A stretch of 64,000 bases of DNA from Echinococcus granulosus (taxonomy: Eukaryota; Platyhelminthes; Cestoda; Cyclophyllidea; Taeniidae). A program made the position numbers and the translations under genes. The stretch is from positions 76,977-140,976 of the forward strand of contig NW_020170494.1 in assembly GCF_000524195.1 (NCBI RefSeq). The letters run 5' to 3'. Below the pieces are notes generated by a model. That model had not been told where the DNA came from. It did no database searches and saw nothing but the letters and a program-made list of their open reading frames with translations. Below, one piece after another: positions 35,101-48,674 of the stretch (position 1 is its first letter; every line of letters begins with the position of its first letter).

Positions 35101-37140
35101 TTTGCTCAACCACTTACCACGTGTTGATATAAGACGACATTCGAATCATCATTACTATCAGAGGGATAAGTTGCAAATATACCTATTTACGCATGGTTTA
35201 GACTCACTCATACGGCGAGAGTTATCGCCTGAGTGGAATGAGAACAACGTCCGAAGCAGTGGATGGATTTTGAACGGTCGCAAGCTTCCGCGTTCATAAA
35301 AGTGACTGCTGATCAACGCCCAACTTCCGTTGCACCTCGCGCCCAATGCAGAGTTGATCTTATTCAAGCGTGTTTCGTCTGCTGAAAAGAGACCATTATC
35401 CTACTCGCGGTTTCAATCCTTCGTCAAAAGTGAACTTCGCTGAGATGAAATAGGCATACATATTTTTATTAATAAGAATGACAAAAACCAAAATAATAAA
35501 TCTTCGTTCTGGTGATCAAATATGCCGAAAATCCTTCAAATACATTACAGTGTCATCGATGGACTCACATCCTGGTTGCGACCTTGGCTCCGCCACATTT
35601 TTTGACACTTTTTTGTTCTCAAAGGAAGGAAAAGGGATTCACTTGAGCAAAAGTCAATCAGAAACAAAAAGTCAGAGGCACAGTTGGGAAGTTGTGGTAA
35701 AAGTTAACTTTTATAAACTCGAGAAAGGATAAGAAGCTTTACAAAGTATTTCATTTCATTAAATTGCACAGTTTAGTGAGATATACGGCATGCAGGAGAT
35801 GGAGGAGTCTTTCTGAAGTTCTGCTTCCACATTGGAATGGTAAATTACGTATTCTAGACTAAAACAAAGTTCACGCATACAAGCACCACAACTATCGCTT
35901 TCTGGAGCGTACCTATCCTCTGCTTCTAAGTGTAATTCGCATCTTTATAAGACACTACCATTCACAAAATAACCAGTTTGATACAAGATTCGTGCCCCGA
36001 CATAACCTGTCTCCGCATGAAGAAAGTACACACAAAAACCAGAACATGCAATGTGGATAGAATGCATTCTAAAACGAATGGATGCACTGGCATGAGTATT
36101 CCATTTCGCGGTATTAGCATGCGGAATAAGCAACCCAACTTACAGATGGCATGACAAATTAAAAAGGTGGACGTTTATTAGGAATGCTTATTACATTACA
36201 ACAATCCTTACCCTCAGGTAAAAAGCCAGAGTATACAAGTGATATTGATGGCAGTGTCGGTAAGCATCATCGTACACGCTTACAGAGCTGGAAATGATCT
36301 ACTTAGGAGAGTTCCATCGACTTCGAAAGTCCAGAAGGGACTGTGTTCGCGTGGTGACGTCGCACACGTAGTGGCTAAAAAATCGTCAAAATGAAAGCTC
36401 TTTCACTAGAATCAGGGAAAAATGTCAGAAAAAGTGTCAAAATGGTAAAAAATGGAACAAGTAAACAACTGGCAGGCCTAACGCCACCAATGGATGGCAA
36501 TGAGTTGAGTTGGTCAATAATTTGATAATTATATCAAAATAATATGTAAAATAGATAGTACAAAATATAACATATTGTTGCTTTGTCACTCACCACTTAG
36601 TAGTTTAATTTCTTAAATGCGATAAAGATCGCATCCACCGTTGACAAATGAAAAAAATGGGGTCGAATAACATAATTTGCAAACAAAAGACCCATCTTTT
36701 CGGTTTATGTTTTAAAAGGCATTGAAAATATCAAGGGAGGTAGAATATTCATTTCTGAAAGAAAACCAAAAGTTGTTTTGACAAAGTACAAAGCCTTAAG
36801 CTGTGTGGTTTACTTGCTCGTAGTCTTCGCGCCTGTTGCCACCCGAGTTTCCGGCCACGCATCACAAAGAACCGGAAGCTTAACCAAATTTAGCGACCAA
36901 ACGTCGTTTCCACAATTATTCACGTTCATTCATCTTAGGTCTCACTAAACGCTACTTGGATTACACAAACAAGAATTAAAGGGATAAAGTTAATCTGTTA
37001 TTAGAGTCATGGCAAAGTGGATCGTGAAAACTTTTTTATGGTTTTCAAAGTTTAGACAAAATTGCAATAGTTGAAACAATTTCGACTCCATCGGGTAACA
37101 GAGCTGTGGGTAGAAGACTAAAACTGTATCACTACAACAC
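32189..37140. other. long AT-rich region, no gene recognised
   Basis: About 5 kb with no splice-supported open frame on either strand and no RNA gene noticed. Short open frames at 32419-32718, 33455-33701 and 35075-35299 look random. Confidence 0.45.
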
Positions 37141-37149
37141 TTTTATGTC

Positions 37150-37275
37150 GGTACAGTATCTACTCACAAAGTCTTCAGTAAAAGATCCTCAAATACGCAA
37201 ATTGGAAGTCTCGCCGCCAGTCTGATTCATCATGCCTAATATGACAATGTGAAATGCTACCAATGAAACAGCAGA
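37150..37275. repeat. diverged direct repeat, left copy
   Basis: About 110 bp here (GGTACAGTATCTACTCAC ... CTACCAATGAAA) align in the same orientation with 39569-39673 (GGCACAGTTACTACTCAT ... TTACCAATGAAA), 2.4 kb away. This suggests an older segmental duplication spanning the Ser/Pro exon cluster. Confidence 0.5.
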
Positions 37276-38399
37276 ACGTCCACAGGAAGCAAAGCAATGC
37301 CTCGATTCGGGGAGTAATCTCGAAGCTCACATAAGTATCCTTGCTACAAGATCATGGGGATCGAGTACACAGAGTTGTCTTTGTCAGTTTCACAATGCAT
37401 GCCATATATGCATGGATAGTAGATTGTATTCATTCAAACAACGGGATTCACTCCATAAGGATACATGTCTTCTTGGCATTTAGTGACTGACTCGTACGAA
37501 TTGTTATCTTTGAAAATGGACACATTGCATGGAGTATTAGTGACAAATCGACTTAAATGGCAAATGTGATAGAACTCTAACCTGTAAATGGTCAAGCTTG
37601 TCATTTACCCTGTATTCCTCCTTTCAAATTAGACAATTTGTTAAAAGAAAAGACACAAATAAATACTAAGTCAAATTGAGAGTCACACTGGCAGAAAAGC
37701 TAACTTTTATTGTGTTCCTTGTTTAAGAAAATCAAAACTTTTGGAAACGGATATTTGAGCGAGTATCTAGATTCATTGTGCAAAATAGACGAAAATAAGA
37801 GACGCTACTCTGTACTGTAAAGGGTCCACCTACAGTTTGTAGTGATCAAAAAAATTGAGGAATGTTCATGGGGCCCTAATGGCAACCAAGACCCCTTATA
37901 CCACTTCACTTTCTAATCATGGAGAGTTCGCCTAAATTCAAGGCGTTTAGGATCACTGGCACAGCCCATGACCACTGCGCTCACATACGACTTGCCAAAT
38001 CACAATCTTGTTTGGCCAAGACAAGCTACTTTACTAGGTGTTGGTGCCACTAAAGGATCCAGCGGAATTAGGCCACAAAAATATCAAACTTTTATTTGGG
38101 CATTTGGAGCATTTGGCCTGGGCGCAACGATAAATATGGAACCCGACTTTGGCGAAGTGGTATTTACATGTTAAAGGACAGAGGTATGCAGATATAGGAG
38201 ACCGATTTGGTTGATGTTGAGAAAGCACTTCTTGAATTCTGCCTGGACAGTTACAACCGTCGCTTCGATAGGGATAATAGGAAATGCGTACACTGCTTTA
38301 AAATTGCCTCGATTGAGCGGTTTTTGCTAATGGTTCCGTGCCAAGTTGCAAAGGCACTTTAGACATGACTTTTGTTTACAGAAAAAGAAAAGGAAATAG

Positions 38400-39500
38400 A
38401 ATAAGAAAAAAACCCCGAAAAATGCAAAGAGTGAAAGCGCTACTTCATCAGGGAGTAAAAGCACACAAATGACAATGGAGTTGTCAAGGTGACTTCCTAG
38501 ATGCCAAATTTCATTGTCAGCATATGCGAATTACTAAATACATGATATATAGATTCGAACTCTTACAATTGGCGGCGGTGATGGATGTCGATAAGAGGGA
38601 GATTTAAGAATATCTTGTTGAGCAGTAGAAATGGGAAGAGAGGTTACGCCACTACCCAACGACGGTATGGATGACACACTAGGCAGCAAACAAGCATCCT
38701 GTCCTCTTTCGCGAGTCTTAAAGCAGAAAAATCGTAACAGAAAAAGCACTTCCACGACTTTGGTTGAAGGAGAGTAGAAGATCTACCACTATATCATCGA
38801 AACGTGCGAAATGTGAAAGCGTCCCTTTACTAGGGAGTACAAGTACATCTTCGTAATTATTGTTGGCAAGATGACTTCCTAGATGCTAAATTTCATTGCC
38901 AGTAGAGCCAGTTTTTAAACGGATCATAGATAGATTCAAACTTACATTCCGTGGTGGTAGTTGTGGTGGTGGTTGTGATGATAGTGATGTACGTAGACAC
39001 GGTCCAAAACTACCTCTCGAATCTTTGATACTACCATTACACCGCGTGCTTTCCTAAAAGAAACCCAAGTAGATGGGGTAACTTCCTCTCATAGGAGGTT
39101 GAGAGCATGCAGATGGCAACTGTAAAATGGGAAAAAGACGTCCACAACTCCAATTGGACCTTTACCACTCTACTCTCAAAACATAAAAAATAACAGAGAA
39201 GCGCACCTTTATCAGTAAGGAAGAGCGTATGAGTGTTAATGCTGCCGCCAAGATGACATCCCAGATATCAACTATCATTTTAACACGCGGATTTTTGAAC
39301 ACATGATTGAAAAATGGACTTAAACTCCTACTTGCGGTGGTAATGTTGAAAGTGAAGGAGGAGGATTGGAAAGAGACGATCCGCAACTGCCCCCCCAAAT
39401 TTGGATTTGATGATCCGACTGCGTTTTGCCTTGGAAGCAATCCGAGGAGTTGGAGTGACTTTCTTCCATAACAGTCGGCTGGAGTTCAGATCGCGACTGT
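38400..39500. repeat. tandem duplication, three ~385-bp units
   Basis: Three diverged units in direct orientation. Recurrent landmarks are GTGAAAGCG at about 38430 and 38813, and AAGATGACTTCCTAGATGC-like blocks near 38487, 38871 and 39250. Each unit ends upstream in AGT(C/T)GTGGA-like intron sequence. Each carries one minus-strand exon with its flanking introns, so the unit of duplication is exon plus intron. Confidence 0.65.
38567..39496 (-). CDS. three duplicated Ser/Pro-rich phase-0 exons
   Basis: Minus-strand exons 39496-39332 (55 codons), 39053-38946 (36 codons) and 38716-38567 (50 codons). Each is an exact multiple of three, opens after a pyrimidine-rich AG and closes at GTAGGA, GTAAGT or GTAAGA. 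The encoded segments are low-complexity and end in similar Ser/Pro clusters (NPPPSLSTLPPQ, SSQPPPQLPPRN, SYRHPSPPPI). No structured domain is seen. They lie 1.6 kb downstream of the kinase exon that has a phase-0 donor, so they may be a variable C-terminal tail of that CDK. A separate gene is possible. Confidence 0.5.
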
Positions 39501-40543
39501 AATTTGGGAAAAAACACGACCTCAACTCTAGTTGGAGAGTTGCAGATCCACAACTCTCTCGTTATGTTGGCACAGTTACTACTCATAAAACCTCCAGTAA
39601 AAAGTTTCAAATGCACAAAATGGAAGCCTCACCTTCTTATCACGCCTAATCTCCTGCCAGGCATTACCAATGAAATATATGAAAGGCTTGAGGGGTGATC
39701 TAGATGCAAAGATTGTAGTCCACAGAAATGACCTCAATATACTATCGTGGAAGTCCATTAGGCACTATTGCTAATCTTACAATTTATGGCATTTACGAGT
39801 GGATAGTACTTATGAACTCCCTTGAAAAGCATCTATAGGCGCTACCTCTAACAAATGATCCAACCTAGTGTACTCACCTTCAGTTACCACCCTCGCAGCT
39901 TCTTTGACCTTTAATCGCTCAAAGGCCATTAACATAACGTATCAAAACGTTTGTAATCCTCCCATGGTAATAAATTACCATTTTACATTTCTAACAGTAT
40001 TCCAAATACGATTTGTGTCTGTGTACTGAATCTTTCAGCAAGAATTCAAAGGAATTTGCTTGAACCTCACAAAGCACCTTGAGGTCTGAACTCAATTTCA
40101 TGCTCTTTGGACAGCACTACTACCTTTATCCTAGGTGTGTACAAACTGGCTCAAATTACAACTAGTAGTTGGCACACGCATTCGGAAATACACCTATTGT
40201 AATAGTTTATCAAATCGTGATCGGAATCACACAGTAATAGGTCAAGGTTTTGCAAATTTTGCACTGAAGAGGGTCCTCGAATAATGGCCAAATTAACGTA
40301 AAAATAACGGCTCACAGTCGATTTCGTAGAGAATCTTAAACTGAGATAAAAGTTGTAGAAAATAACTGCGTACACAAATAATAGCGCACCTTCTTGTAAC
40401 CTCAATTGGCATCCCAGAGTAGATACTTTTTAATGCTATTATGAATGAACCAGTGCAACAAAAAAATCTAGTGAACTCTCACCTATTAAATTGGTGAGTA
40501 TTTCGCCTTTGCAGTGATCGTCACAGTGGAAGAGCTACTGTTT

Positions 40544-40562
40544 GCACGCACGCACGCACACA
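40544..40562 (+). repeat. GCAC tetranucleotide microsatellite
   Basis: Short run of GCAC/CACA units just upstream of a (CA)n tract. Confidence 0.85.
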
Positions 40563-40725
40563 AGCAGGTAGAGCAACACGACAAACATGCGGTTTGGATG
40601 TGGCCTTAGCCATCCTAGACTACGAGCGCTTCAACTGTCGCTGTACGGTTGGAGTACAGTCACGATCCGTGCACTAGTCGTCCACATTCTATTCATCCAT
40701 ACATACGTACATAAGCCCTGCCTAT

Positions 40726-40742
40726 CACACACACACACACAC
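40726..40742 (+). repeat. (CA)n microsatellite
   Basis: Perfect CA dinucleotide run of about 8 units. Confidence 0.9.
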
Positions 40743-41141
40743 GATACGATGCTCAGTACGAAAAGCCATTGACATTTTGCCCTCTCGTTAGGCATTGCAA
40801 AGATAAACCCATCATTCTATAGCTGCTGTTACAAACTATCCACTACACTTTTCAAATGCTCCGGCAACATACTAATAATTATCAAACACTTTTTATTGGG
40901 AAACTAGCAGTATTAATCGACATCCTTTAATATTTTCAGACAGCTAAAAAAGATTGAGGCAGATAGATGTAGAGAAGAATTAATTCGTTTCTTATACTAT
41001 TTTAAGGCGATTAAAGATTGCAATTCATATCTCTTTAGTGAAAATTGGAGTTCGAAATCTCTGCTTGCTGAAAAACTGGAGTACAATACTCACTCTTGTA
41101 AGTTTCAAATGGGTCTTTAATAGCTTTCGTATATGCCTCAC

Positions 41142-44100
41142 ACTCCGTGTCTCGATGCTGTGCTTGTCAGCCCTGCTAGCGGGGCATAAATCTGTTGTGC
41201 CAATATGATCCGAGGGTTTGGGGATCCTTAAAGAGTATGTCTGGTCGATTTTTGACGGGGCCACACATCTAGCCAAGAAATCCATTTTCAGCGCATCCTC
41301 GGCCGCGATACGTTTTGATTCGCAGGGTTGTAGGCAGGCCTCTAGCAGGCTGAAAGCAGCCGCGTTTTCGCGCCAGTGACGATTAGAAGGATGTGTGAAA
41401 CGATCTCTAAGAGGGGTTTTTATATCGTATGTTTGCAAAGTGGTGGCCGGATAGGATTCCTCCAAATTCCCTTGAATCGCCTGAAATGTTTGGTTGAGTC
41501 TCAACTCCGGCCAATATGACTGTGGCGGTATGCCTAAACGAAGAATAAATTAAAATCCCATCATCCCCTTTCAAAATGCTATCTTGCTTCACAATCTCGA
41601 TGCCTCAAAACCGTAAACTGTCAAGGTCTCAGGAGAGTATCAATCACCGCAGCTCGCATTTTTGTTCTTTTTTGTGCCACCAATTGCCTCTTTATTTCAG
41701 CTTTCTTCTCTAATTTAGTTAATTTCGTTTTGTTTACGTGCGACAAATGGATTTCGGTGAGAAAATCTGCGTTACAAATGTGAAGGTGTCTGCAAGCGCC
41801 CCGCAGTTACGCAACTTTTGTCTGCTTCTATCCCATCCTTGAGACAAAAAATTGACTAGCTATAAATATCACACCACAGAATGGATCTACATGCAGAATT
41901 TAATACTGAACAAGTCATGTGCATGTATATGGATTTTGACATTTAACTTATTATTGTAAGGGGATATGCAAAAACTGACTTTGAGACCTAGAACTAGCCG
42001 GGGACTCCTTCAGCCACCCCTTTTTCTAAAAAATGTAAAAGAAAATTACCTACCGAGTATTTGGAAGATTTTAAAAGTCTGCGTTACAAAATCAGTCCCC
42101 TTGAAGAGCACTTCGCCGTTCATCATCTCGTAGACGATGCATCCGGCGCTCCATATGTCGATGCCAAAGTCGTATTTGCACCCCGTTAGGAGAATTTCCG
42201 GTGGTTTATACCTACGTTTTTGGAAGTGAAAATGCACAGTGATAACTTGTCGGGAGGATTTGGCCCGAATACTGATTCAGGGCTACAGGGTCTTATTCCG
42301 ATAAATTACTTATTTTGTTAAGACGACTATAACAACTTTTAACCAGGGAATAATCCACACAAAAGTGTACAAAAGTGGCATCTTCTATTGCTTGCATTCG
42401 ATGGTAAGAGAAATTGAAAACAACTAGTTGATCTCGCGTCTATAAAGTATTGCAGAGGTACCAAAACCGGTAAAGCAATTAATCAAGTCATTTCGCCCCA
42501 TCTTGCAATGCCTCAAGCCAGTCTGTTTCCCGCCACTAATAAAGTGAAATTGACGATAGAATAAGTCAACAGTGACCGATGAGGTCGGCGCTTATATTAT
42601 CCCAAGTGGCATAATCCTCAACAGTTGTATTTAGTCGACAATCGCATCTATGCATTGGATCCACCTGCGGCATAACCATATTCTCATTCAAAATCACACG
42701 TATTTTGTGAAATGACTCTTACTATTGGGTGCGAAGAATGGAGACGATGCCTAAGTGTGATGGATTGTTCCTTCTCAGTAGGTGCTTCGACAGCTTGACG
42801 CCTTTCATCAAGAGTACTCAAATAGGAGCACACTTTATGCTATGCTTTTAAGCGCAGGTTCCGTCGCGATATTTCTGACCAACATCTCAGAAGCGTCTTG
42901 GACGCACGGTAGGGACTTTCGCAATCGTCTTTTGCGACGAACCCTCCGCTCTCCCACTTCCACCGTCCAGCTCATTCTGCGTCATCTACCTCTACTGACT
43001 TCTTGACGTAGTTTCCTGTGCTGCAGCAACCGAAAAACTAAACCTCTCTTGATTGAGCAATATATTTACATATTTTTGTTTCAGCAGAAGTTAAGGGAAT
43101 CATTCCAATTCCATGTTCAAAATTGATTAAAAAGACTTGGATGACTTCGAGAAACACAGAAAAAAGGCACATTCTAGGCTTGGAGCCAGCTACACAAGGC
43201 TCAAGAATGCCTAAGAAATGTTTAACACAAACTGAAGTAGTTTTTATACGACAGTGCGCACGAAGATTGAAGTGTCTACCTTTAACAGCACACCATCACT
43301 TGGTGCACACCAGTGAACGCATTGCACAACCTGATGGAGCGCTGAGCAAATACCATTTCTACTGGCTATGTTAAAGCTTTGTTTCAAGAGATCACCATCT
43401 GCTCGGGTGATCTACTGTGTTTTCTCCCTCTCATCTTACCAATATTATGCAATTTTTAAGAGACCAAAACAGGAATGAGAAGCATAGTTTTTACTTCTAA
43501 CATAGAACAACACTGCATTCTTTCAAGTTCCATGCCAAAAATTTCAATCGTACTTTACCACAAATAGCTAGTCTCCACTGGTGGAGTGTTTTTAGCTTAG
43601 TACACACTAATATCTTCCTAATTTCACCTTCACGTATTTGTACTGTCTCTTTTTTGGCAGCTTAGTTCGTGGTCGTAAAACTGCGACATGTGTTCTTTAT
43701 CAGTTTATTACAACTAACAAACAGGTCTTTAAGGTTACAATCAAGGAAATGTAAAATGTTCCTGAACTAAGGACAATCAAACAATTCAAATTTTATTTTT
43801 TACCAAACACTTTTCTTAAAAGCCAACGAAATGAGGTGGCATAACGAAACAATAAAAGGTTTGGGCTGCAGCGAAACTGTGGTAGCAGATATGCCAACTA
43901 GCGTAATGTAATAATAGGAGTCATTAATTCTTGTTATCAGCTCTTGATAGGGCTTACCAAAGGGTTGCAACACGTGTTTCCATGTCACACGTTGAAAGGA
44001 ATTTCTGTCGAGCCATTCCTGTAAATTGAAGCAAAATAAATTCGCTCGAACTGGACCAAATTTCCTCTGTTCAGGGAGAAACTTCACGTTTACATCTTCA

Positions 44101-46991
44101 CTCGGGTGCAGGTCTCGTGCGCTCCCGCGACAGGGTGATTTTTCCTCTTGTGATGTATTATTATCAAGGCAAAAATAACGACCGTCGAGTGATATGCAAG
44201 TATTAGTTTCGGTTTATCTAACTTGTGCAAAATACCTTTACATAATACCACTTCATGCGCATACAAACATAAAAACTTCCCATAGATCGTCTGTCAAATC
44301 ACTTGTGGTTTTGTGAATACATAACTCTTTCAATTCATATTCAAGTGGGTTTACGAGGTAAACCTGGGTTCATTACTATATGAACCTACCAAAATCTGCT
44401 ATTTTTAAAATGCCATTGCTTGTTATCAAAGTGTTTTCAGGCTTCAAGTCTCTGTGAAGAATATTCTTCTTGTGTATGTATGCCAGTCCTTGAAATAAGT
44501 GAGAGGAGAATCGCTGAACAGTGGCACTATCCTTCGGTAAATCGTGTTTCCCCATGTAGTTGGAGAGGTTGTCTTCCTAACATGATAACAAAAGCATCAC
44601 TTTTAAAATAACTACGAAAAAACACTTAGTTTTGCTACAATGTGAATGATAAGTGAATGGAGATAGCTTGAATAACAGCATTTCTGATTATTGACGGCTT
44701 CTTAAAACGCCACCCAAAACTTGGGCTGTGCAGTGAGCTGGAGAACCGAGTTCCAAAAACAGAGGCTAAATTATGAGCTTCCATCGAAACATCATAAAAT
44801 GAAAGTAACAGTGACAAACTGCTGCCTATCTTATTGCTTAAAATTATGATTCATTACATCCGGCAAAACATCCTCATATATCCTTATGTAAAAGTCCAGT
44901 CTTTACGCTTTCAAGAATGGACCGCATTTGACCCACTGAATCCTCTTTGACGGTGGCTTTGATAAAGCAAGACATCTTCTCTCGTAGGCAGTAGAAGAGG
45001 CAACCATGTTTCATTTTATAATTATTTTAGTGCAATGGTAAATCAGCTTCATTTTTAAATGACAACTGAATCTCTAGGGACTAGAAAAGAAAACCACACT
45101 ACTACTCCGCAATGGATTCCGACTTCAGCTGAGAGCAAAGAACATGCTTAAAGGTAGGCGAAAATACTTTCCTTCAATGGTCCATCCGCGGATCTCATGC
45201 AGAGTTGCAACCACACATTTGAGGATTGACTAAACACGTTCGTTACTAGCACCGGAATATGTGTAAAGTGTTGACTTTCTTATTTAAACTCCTTTGGGTG
45301 CACCAGATCGTGCGTCTTCGGTCGGAGGATAACCGGATCTTCTTCTCAGTTTTTGAGCAAGGGTGTTGGATTAAAGCTGTAGAACAACCAAACTATAACA
45401 GACTGTTTTCTTCCTAAGATTTAGTTTACAAAAGTGTTGAATATGGAGGCGGTAATGGAGCACTTTCCATAAACACCATAAACAAATCGAAAGCTACTTA
45501 CTATATATTCGAAAACCAGAGTTATTTTCCCAGGTTTATAGATGACTTCATGTAAGGTGACAATATTATCGTGCTTGAGCAGCTTAAGAATACCGGCTTC
45601 TCGAATAGCCGTTCCTGGGGCACCTTCAGAGGGATTCATCTTCATCACCTTCGCTGCCAGTACAGGCCCATTCGCTTCCAACTTGCATTTATAAACAACT
45701 GAATAAGTTCCCTACAATAAAGACATTAGGTTGACGTTAGGCACGAATAGAATTCAATGAATGGAATACAGCTGTAAAGTAACGCAGGAACAGGAGATTG
45801 GACACTTCTGATTTACATGCGTGGTCTTTTGGTAATCAAGGATCAGCCCTGTAAAAATCGCTTACAGTAGCCTAGAGGCGAAAGAGAGCAAATGGATTTG
45901 TGTGCGATCCTTCTTGAAGAAACACGCAATTAAAAACGCCTCTCGTAGATGGTCATATGTACTGTTGATACAACTTGCATGCAATCGCCAGTGCGAAAAT
46001 CGCTTTTAGTAAGTCTTTTCTCAGCTACTGTTTCAAAAGAGGTAACGTCAACCTTCTTCAATATGCCTCCATTTTGACCAGCTATCAGTTACACCCTCCT
46101 ACTTTTAAATTCGTCTACTACCTTATCCAATACCGGTTTCCCATAGTAGCGAATCTTTATCGGCTTCGTACCCTAACACTTTCACTGGGTTCCGCATTAA
46201 ACAATCGAAGCCATCACTGAGGTGTGATGCAGTAAAGTCAATTGCGAATAACATGGGACGCAGATAAGTTAGCTACATATAAAATGAGGAGATTGCATCC
46301 GAAGGTGAATTTACGACAAAGTTTCCTCAAAGCATCCGACAACTATTGCGACTGATAGTGCCTATCTATCTATGCTGTTACCGCCAAATTACACTTCCAG
46401 TGTACCTAAAGAAGGTTTTATTAAAGTCCATTTCTTTTATGAACCTAAGTTATTTCAATTAAAAATTAAATAGTACGGATTTACCATACATCATTTAAAA
46501 TTTCCTGGAATAACTGTATACACAACAGGAGCTTCAGTAGGCAAATAAGTAAATAACATGGAATGGTTGTTTAGAACAAGTAAAATTGTGCCCTAACAAT
46601 AGAATGTCTTGTAATTTTAATACTAAATAATCCTACTTACACTACCAACTTCCTCCAGAAAAGTGGGGTCCGGGGGTCCATCAACCGTGTTCAAATTGTT
46701 CTAAGCAAACAAATAAATTATTCCCCCAACATATATGCAGAAGTGGTATTAAGTTGATAATTACCAGACTGCGAGCAGGCTTGGGGTCTAGCTCATTCCG
46801 CCTTGAAGAACGCGAAATATTCGGCTGTGACCCGAAATTCATTCTGCGATATTGCGCCGCCTAAACAAGGAAAACTGTAAAACAGGGCAACACTTTGTAA
46901 AAGTATTATTTTTAAACCTACCAAGTCATTCTCTCGCCCGGAATCAGGCCGAAAGGGTGTTATTTGTCTTGAAAAATTTGATGATCTGGTG
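41142..46991 (-). CDS. PGTAIRE cyclin-dependent kinase (CDK14-18 group)
   Basis: Minus-strand exons: 46991-46922, 46860-46765, 46700-46641, 45711-45502, 44576-44390, 44018-43958, 42211-42054 and 41533-41142. From 45711 on all join in phase. Kinase features in order: glycine-loop end GTYSVVYK, catalytic Lys in VLAAKVMK, C-helix [12 protein letters not shown] in place of [45 protein letters not shown] and [12 protein letters not shown]. The N-terminal extension ([29 protein letters not shown]) resembles the region preceding the kinase domain in CDK14-18. The exon with the first glycines of the P-loop was not located, and the 5' end above 46991 is unresolved. The last exon can end at a GTGAGG donor at 41141 (phase 0) or read on to a stop at 41025. 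Family kinases are activated by cyclin Y. Confidence 0.85.
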
Positions 46992-47248
46992 CTAACATGC
47001 CAGCAAAAGAAAAATTAGACATTGATTCACAAACAAATGCTATCAGATGCAAAAAGTGGCAGCGTACTAAGCTTTTGGATTGATAACATCGTTCGCCATG
47101 TTTTTTTGATAATGCTCTCCACCACCCAAAGTAGGACCCTCACCTCCAAAACTGACCGCGTACATCATCTAAAGAGTAATTTACAAAGCATTAAACAACG
47201 CAAATACGGAACAAAGCGCAACCTTATTTAAAATAAACAAGGTACCTA

Positions 47249-47281
47249 CATATATATATGTATATATATGTGTGTGTGTGT
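47249..47281 (+). repeat. (TA)n(TG)n microsatellite
   Basis: TATATATATATG repeated, then a GT run, in a probable 5' intron region of the kinase. Confidence 0.9.
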
Positions 47282-47289
47282 TTTACCGT

Positions 47290-48574
47290 GGGAACTTGAC
47301 TGAATCTAGAGAATGACAATATGCCATGTACCGCGTCATCTAGTCCGCTGTCCTATGTACACACTTATCACTGAGTCATAGAAAAGCACCTAAAAAAACA
47401 ATTTACCTAGAAGCCACCGTGACAAACTCATGGGTAAAAGTAAGAAAGTTAAGTGTTTGTAGAAGTGCACACAATTTTCTCATTTTTGTGTTATAATTGA
47501 CATAAGTGATGGCTTATCACGGCCATTACAACTTGCATTTCTAGAAATAAGACAAAAAAACAGAAAGTAGATCCATAAAAACGAATTAGGCGAAATGTTG
47601 AGTATCTGCTGCCTAATATAGAAAAATGCACAGATTTCTAGTAAATTCTGGTACTTTGACAATACTGTCAACCGAAAAAGTTCTTAAATAACCCCATCAT
47701 TTTTAGTTTTTCTACTCGTTTATTTTGCGAAAAAGGGCAGGAAGATCTAAAATATGCAGTGTTGTTTCCAACTGAGCACTCCATATTTCATGAGGTACAT
47801 TGCGAATGACATAGAAGATGCTGCTGCAAGATACTACCATTGTATTCAAAAAATTTTTAACTCTGCTTTAGCGTCACAAAGCTAAGCACTTTCTTCAAAT
47901 TCAATTTTATCAAACATAAAAATTGCAGACACAAGAAGTACAGACTGGAGTGATTCTATGGGTTGAGCGAAGCACAACTTACTAAAATGCTGTCTCGACT
48001 AAGCCAATTCCTTTGTTATCAGGGCGCAAGACCAAAAGAAATTGAATTTAAAATACTAAAAAAGGAATGCCGACACCATGAATTCTTACCCGAAACTCCC
48101 TTTGAATGCAGAGAAGACGGAACCAGTTGTCTGAATTTGCTGCTTTAAACAGCGGATTAACTGCATAGAGCAATATATAGTCTAAAGTCATGGGACGTAC
48201 CAAATGGAACTTCTCAAATAGTTCGACCACCGCAAATTGTAATGAGGAAATTCAGTGCGCACACAGCAAAGAATTCAATCATTTTTCAAAGGTATAAACA
48301 AGTTTAAGGGCGTACAAAATAATGAACATAAGTTTTAAGTTTGCGCAGAAAAAATGTTTTTTTTGTGTTTTTATATTTAACTGCTGTAAGGATTAGGGTA
48401 AAATATGTGCTTTAAAGCATATTTAAGTTGATTATTTGTTTAATCGCCTGCACAGACACATTTACCTTGCTTTACACTAAAATAGCTTTAATGACTTACA
48501 TTTCTTTTGTACATCATAGCACAAGGCCTGTTCTCTTAACTAAGCAGCTTTGTTATTTATTTCTCCTGCTAGTC
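47290..48574. other. intergenic or 5' kinase region, unresolved
   Basis: One coding-like, splice-bounded minus-strand piece near 47287-47353 (GLDDAVHGILSFSRF) could be an upstream kinase exon. Nothing else is recognised before the gap. Confidence 0.35.
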
Positions 48575-48674
48575 NNNNNNNNNNNNNNNNNNNNNNNNNN
48601 NNNNNNNNNNNNNNNNNNNNNNNNNNNNNNNNNNNNNNNNNNNNNNNNNNNNNNNNNNNNNNNNNNNNNNNNNN
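48575..48674. other. assembly gap of 100 N
   Basis: Exactly 100 N, the usual placeholder for a gap of unknown size. Sequence may be missing here, including 5' exons of the following gene. Confidence 0.99.

Noticed and set aside
47249..47281. Telomere-like or satellite repeat
   Set aside because: It is a short TA/TG microsatellite without a TTAGGG unit or long array.
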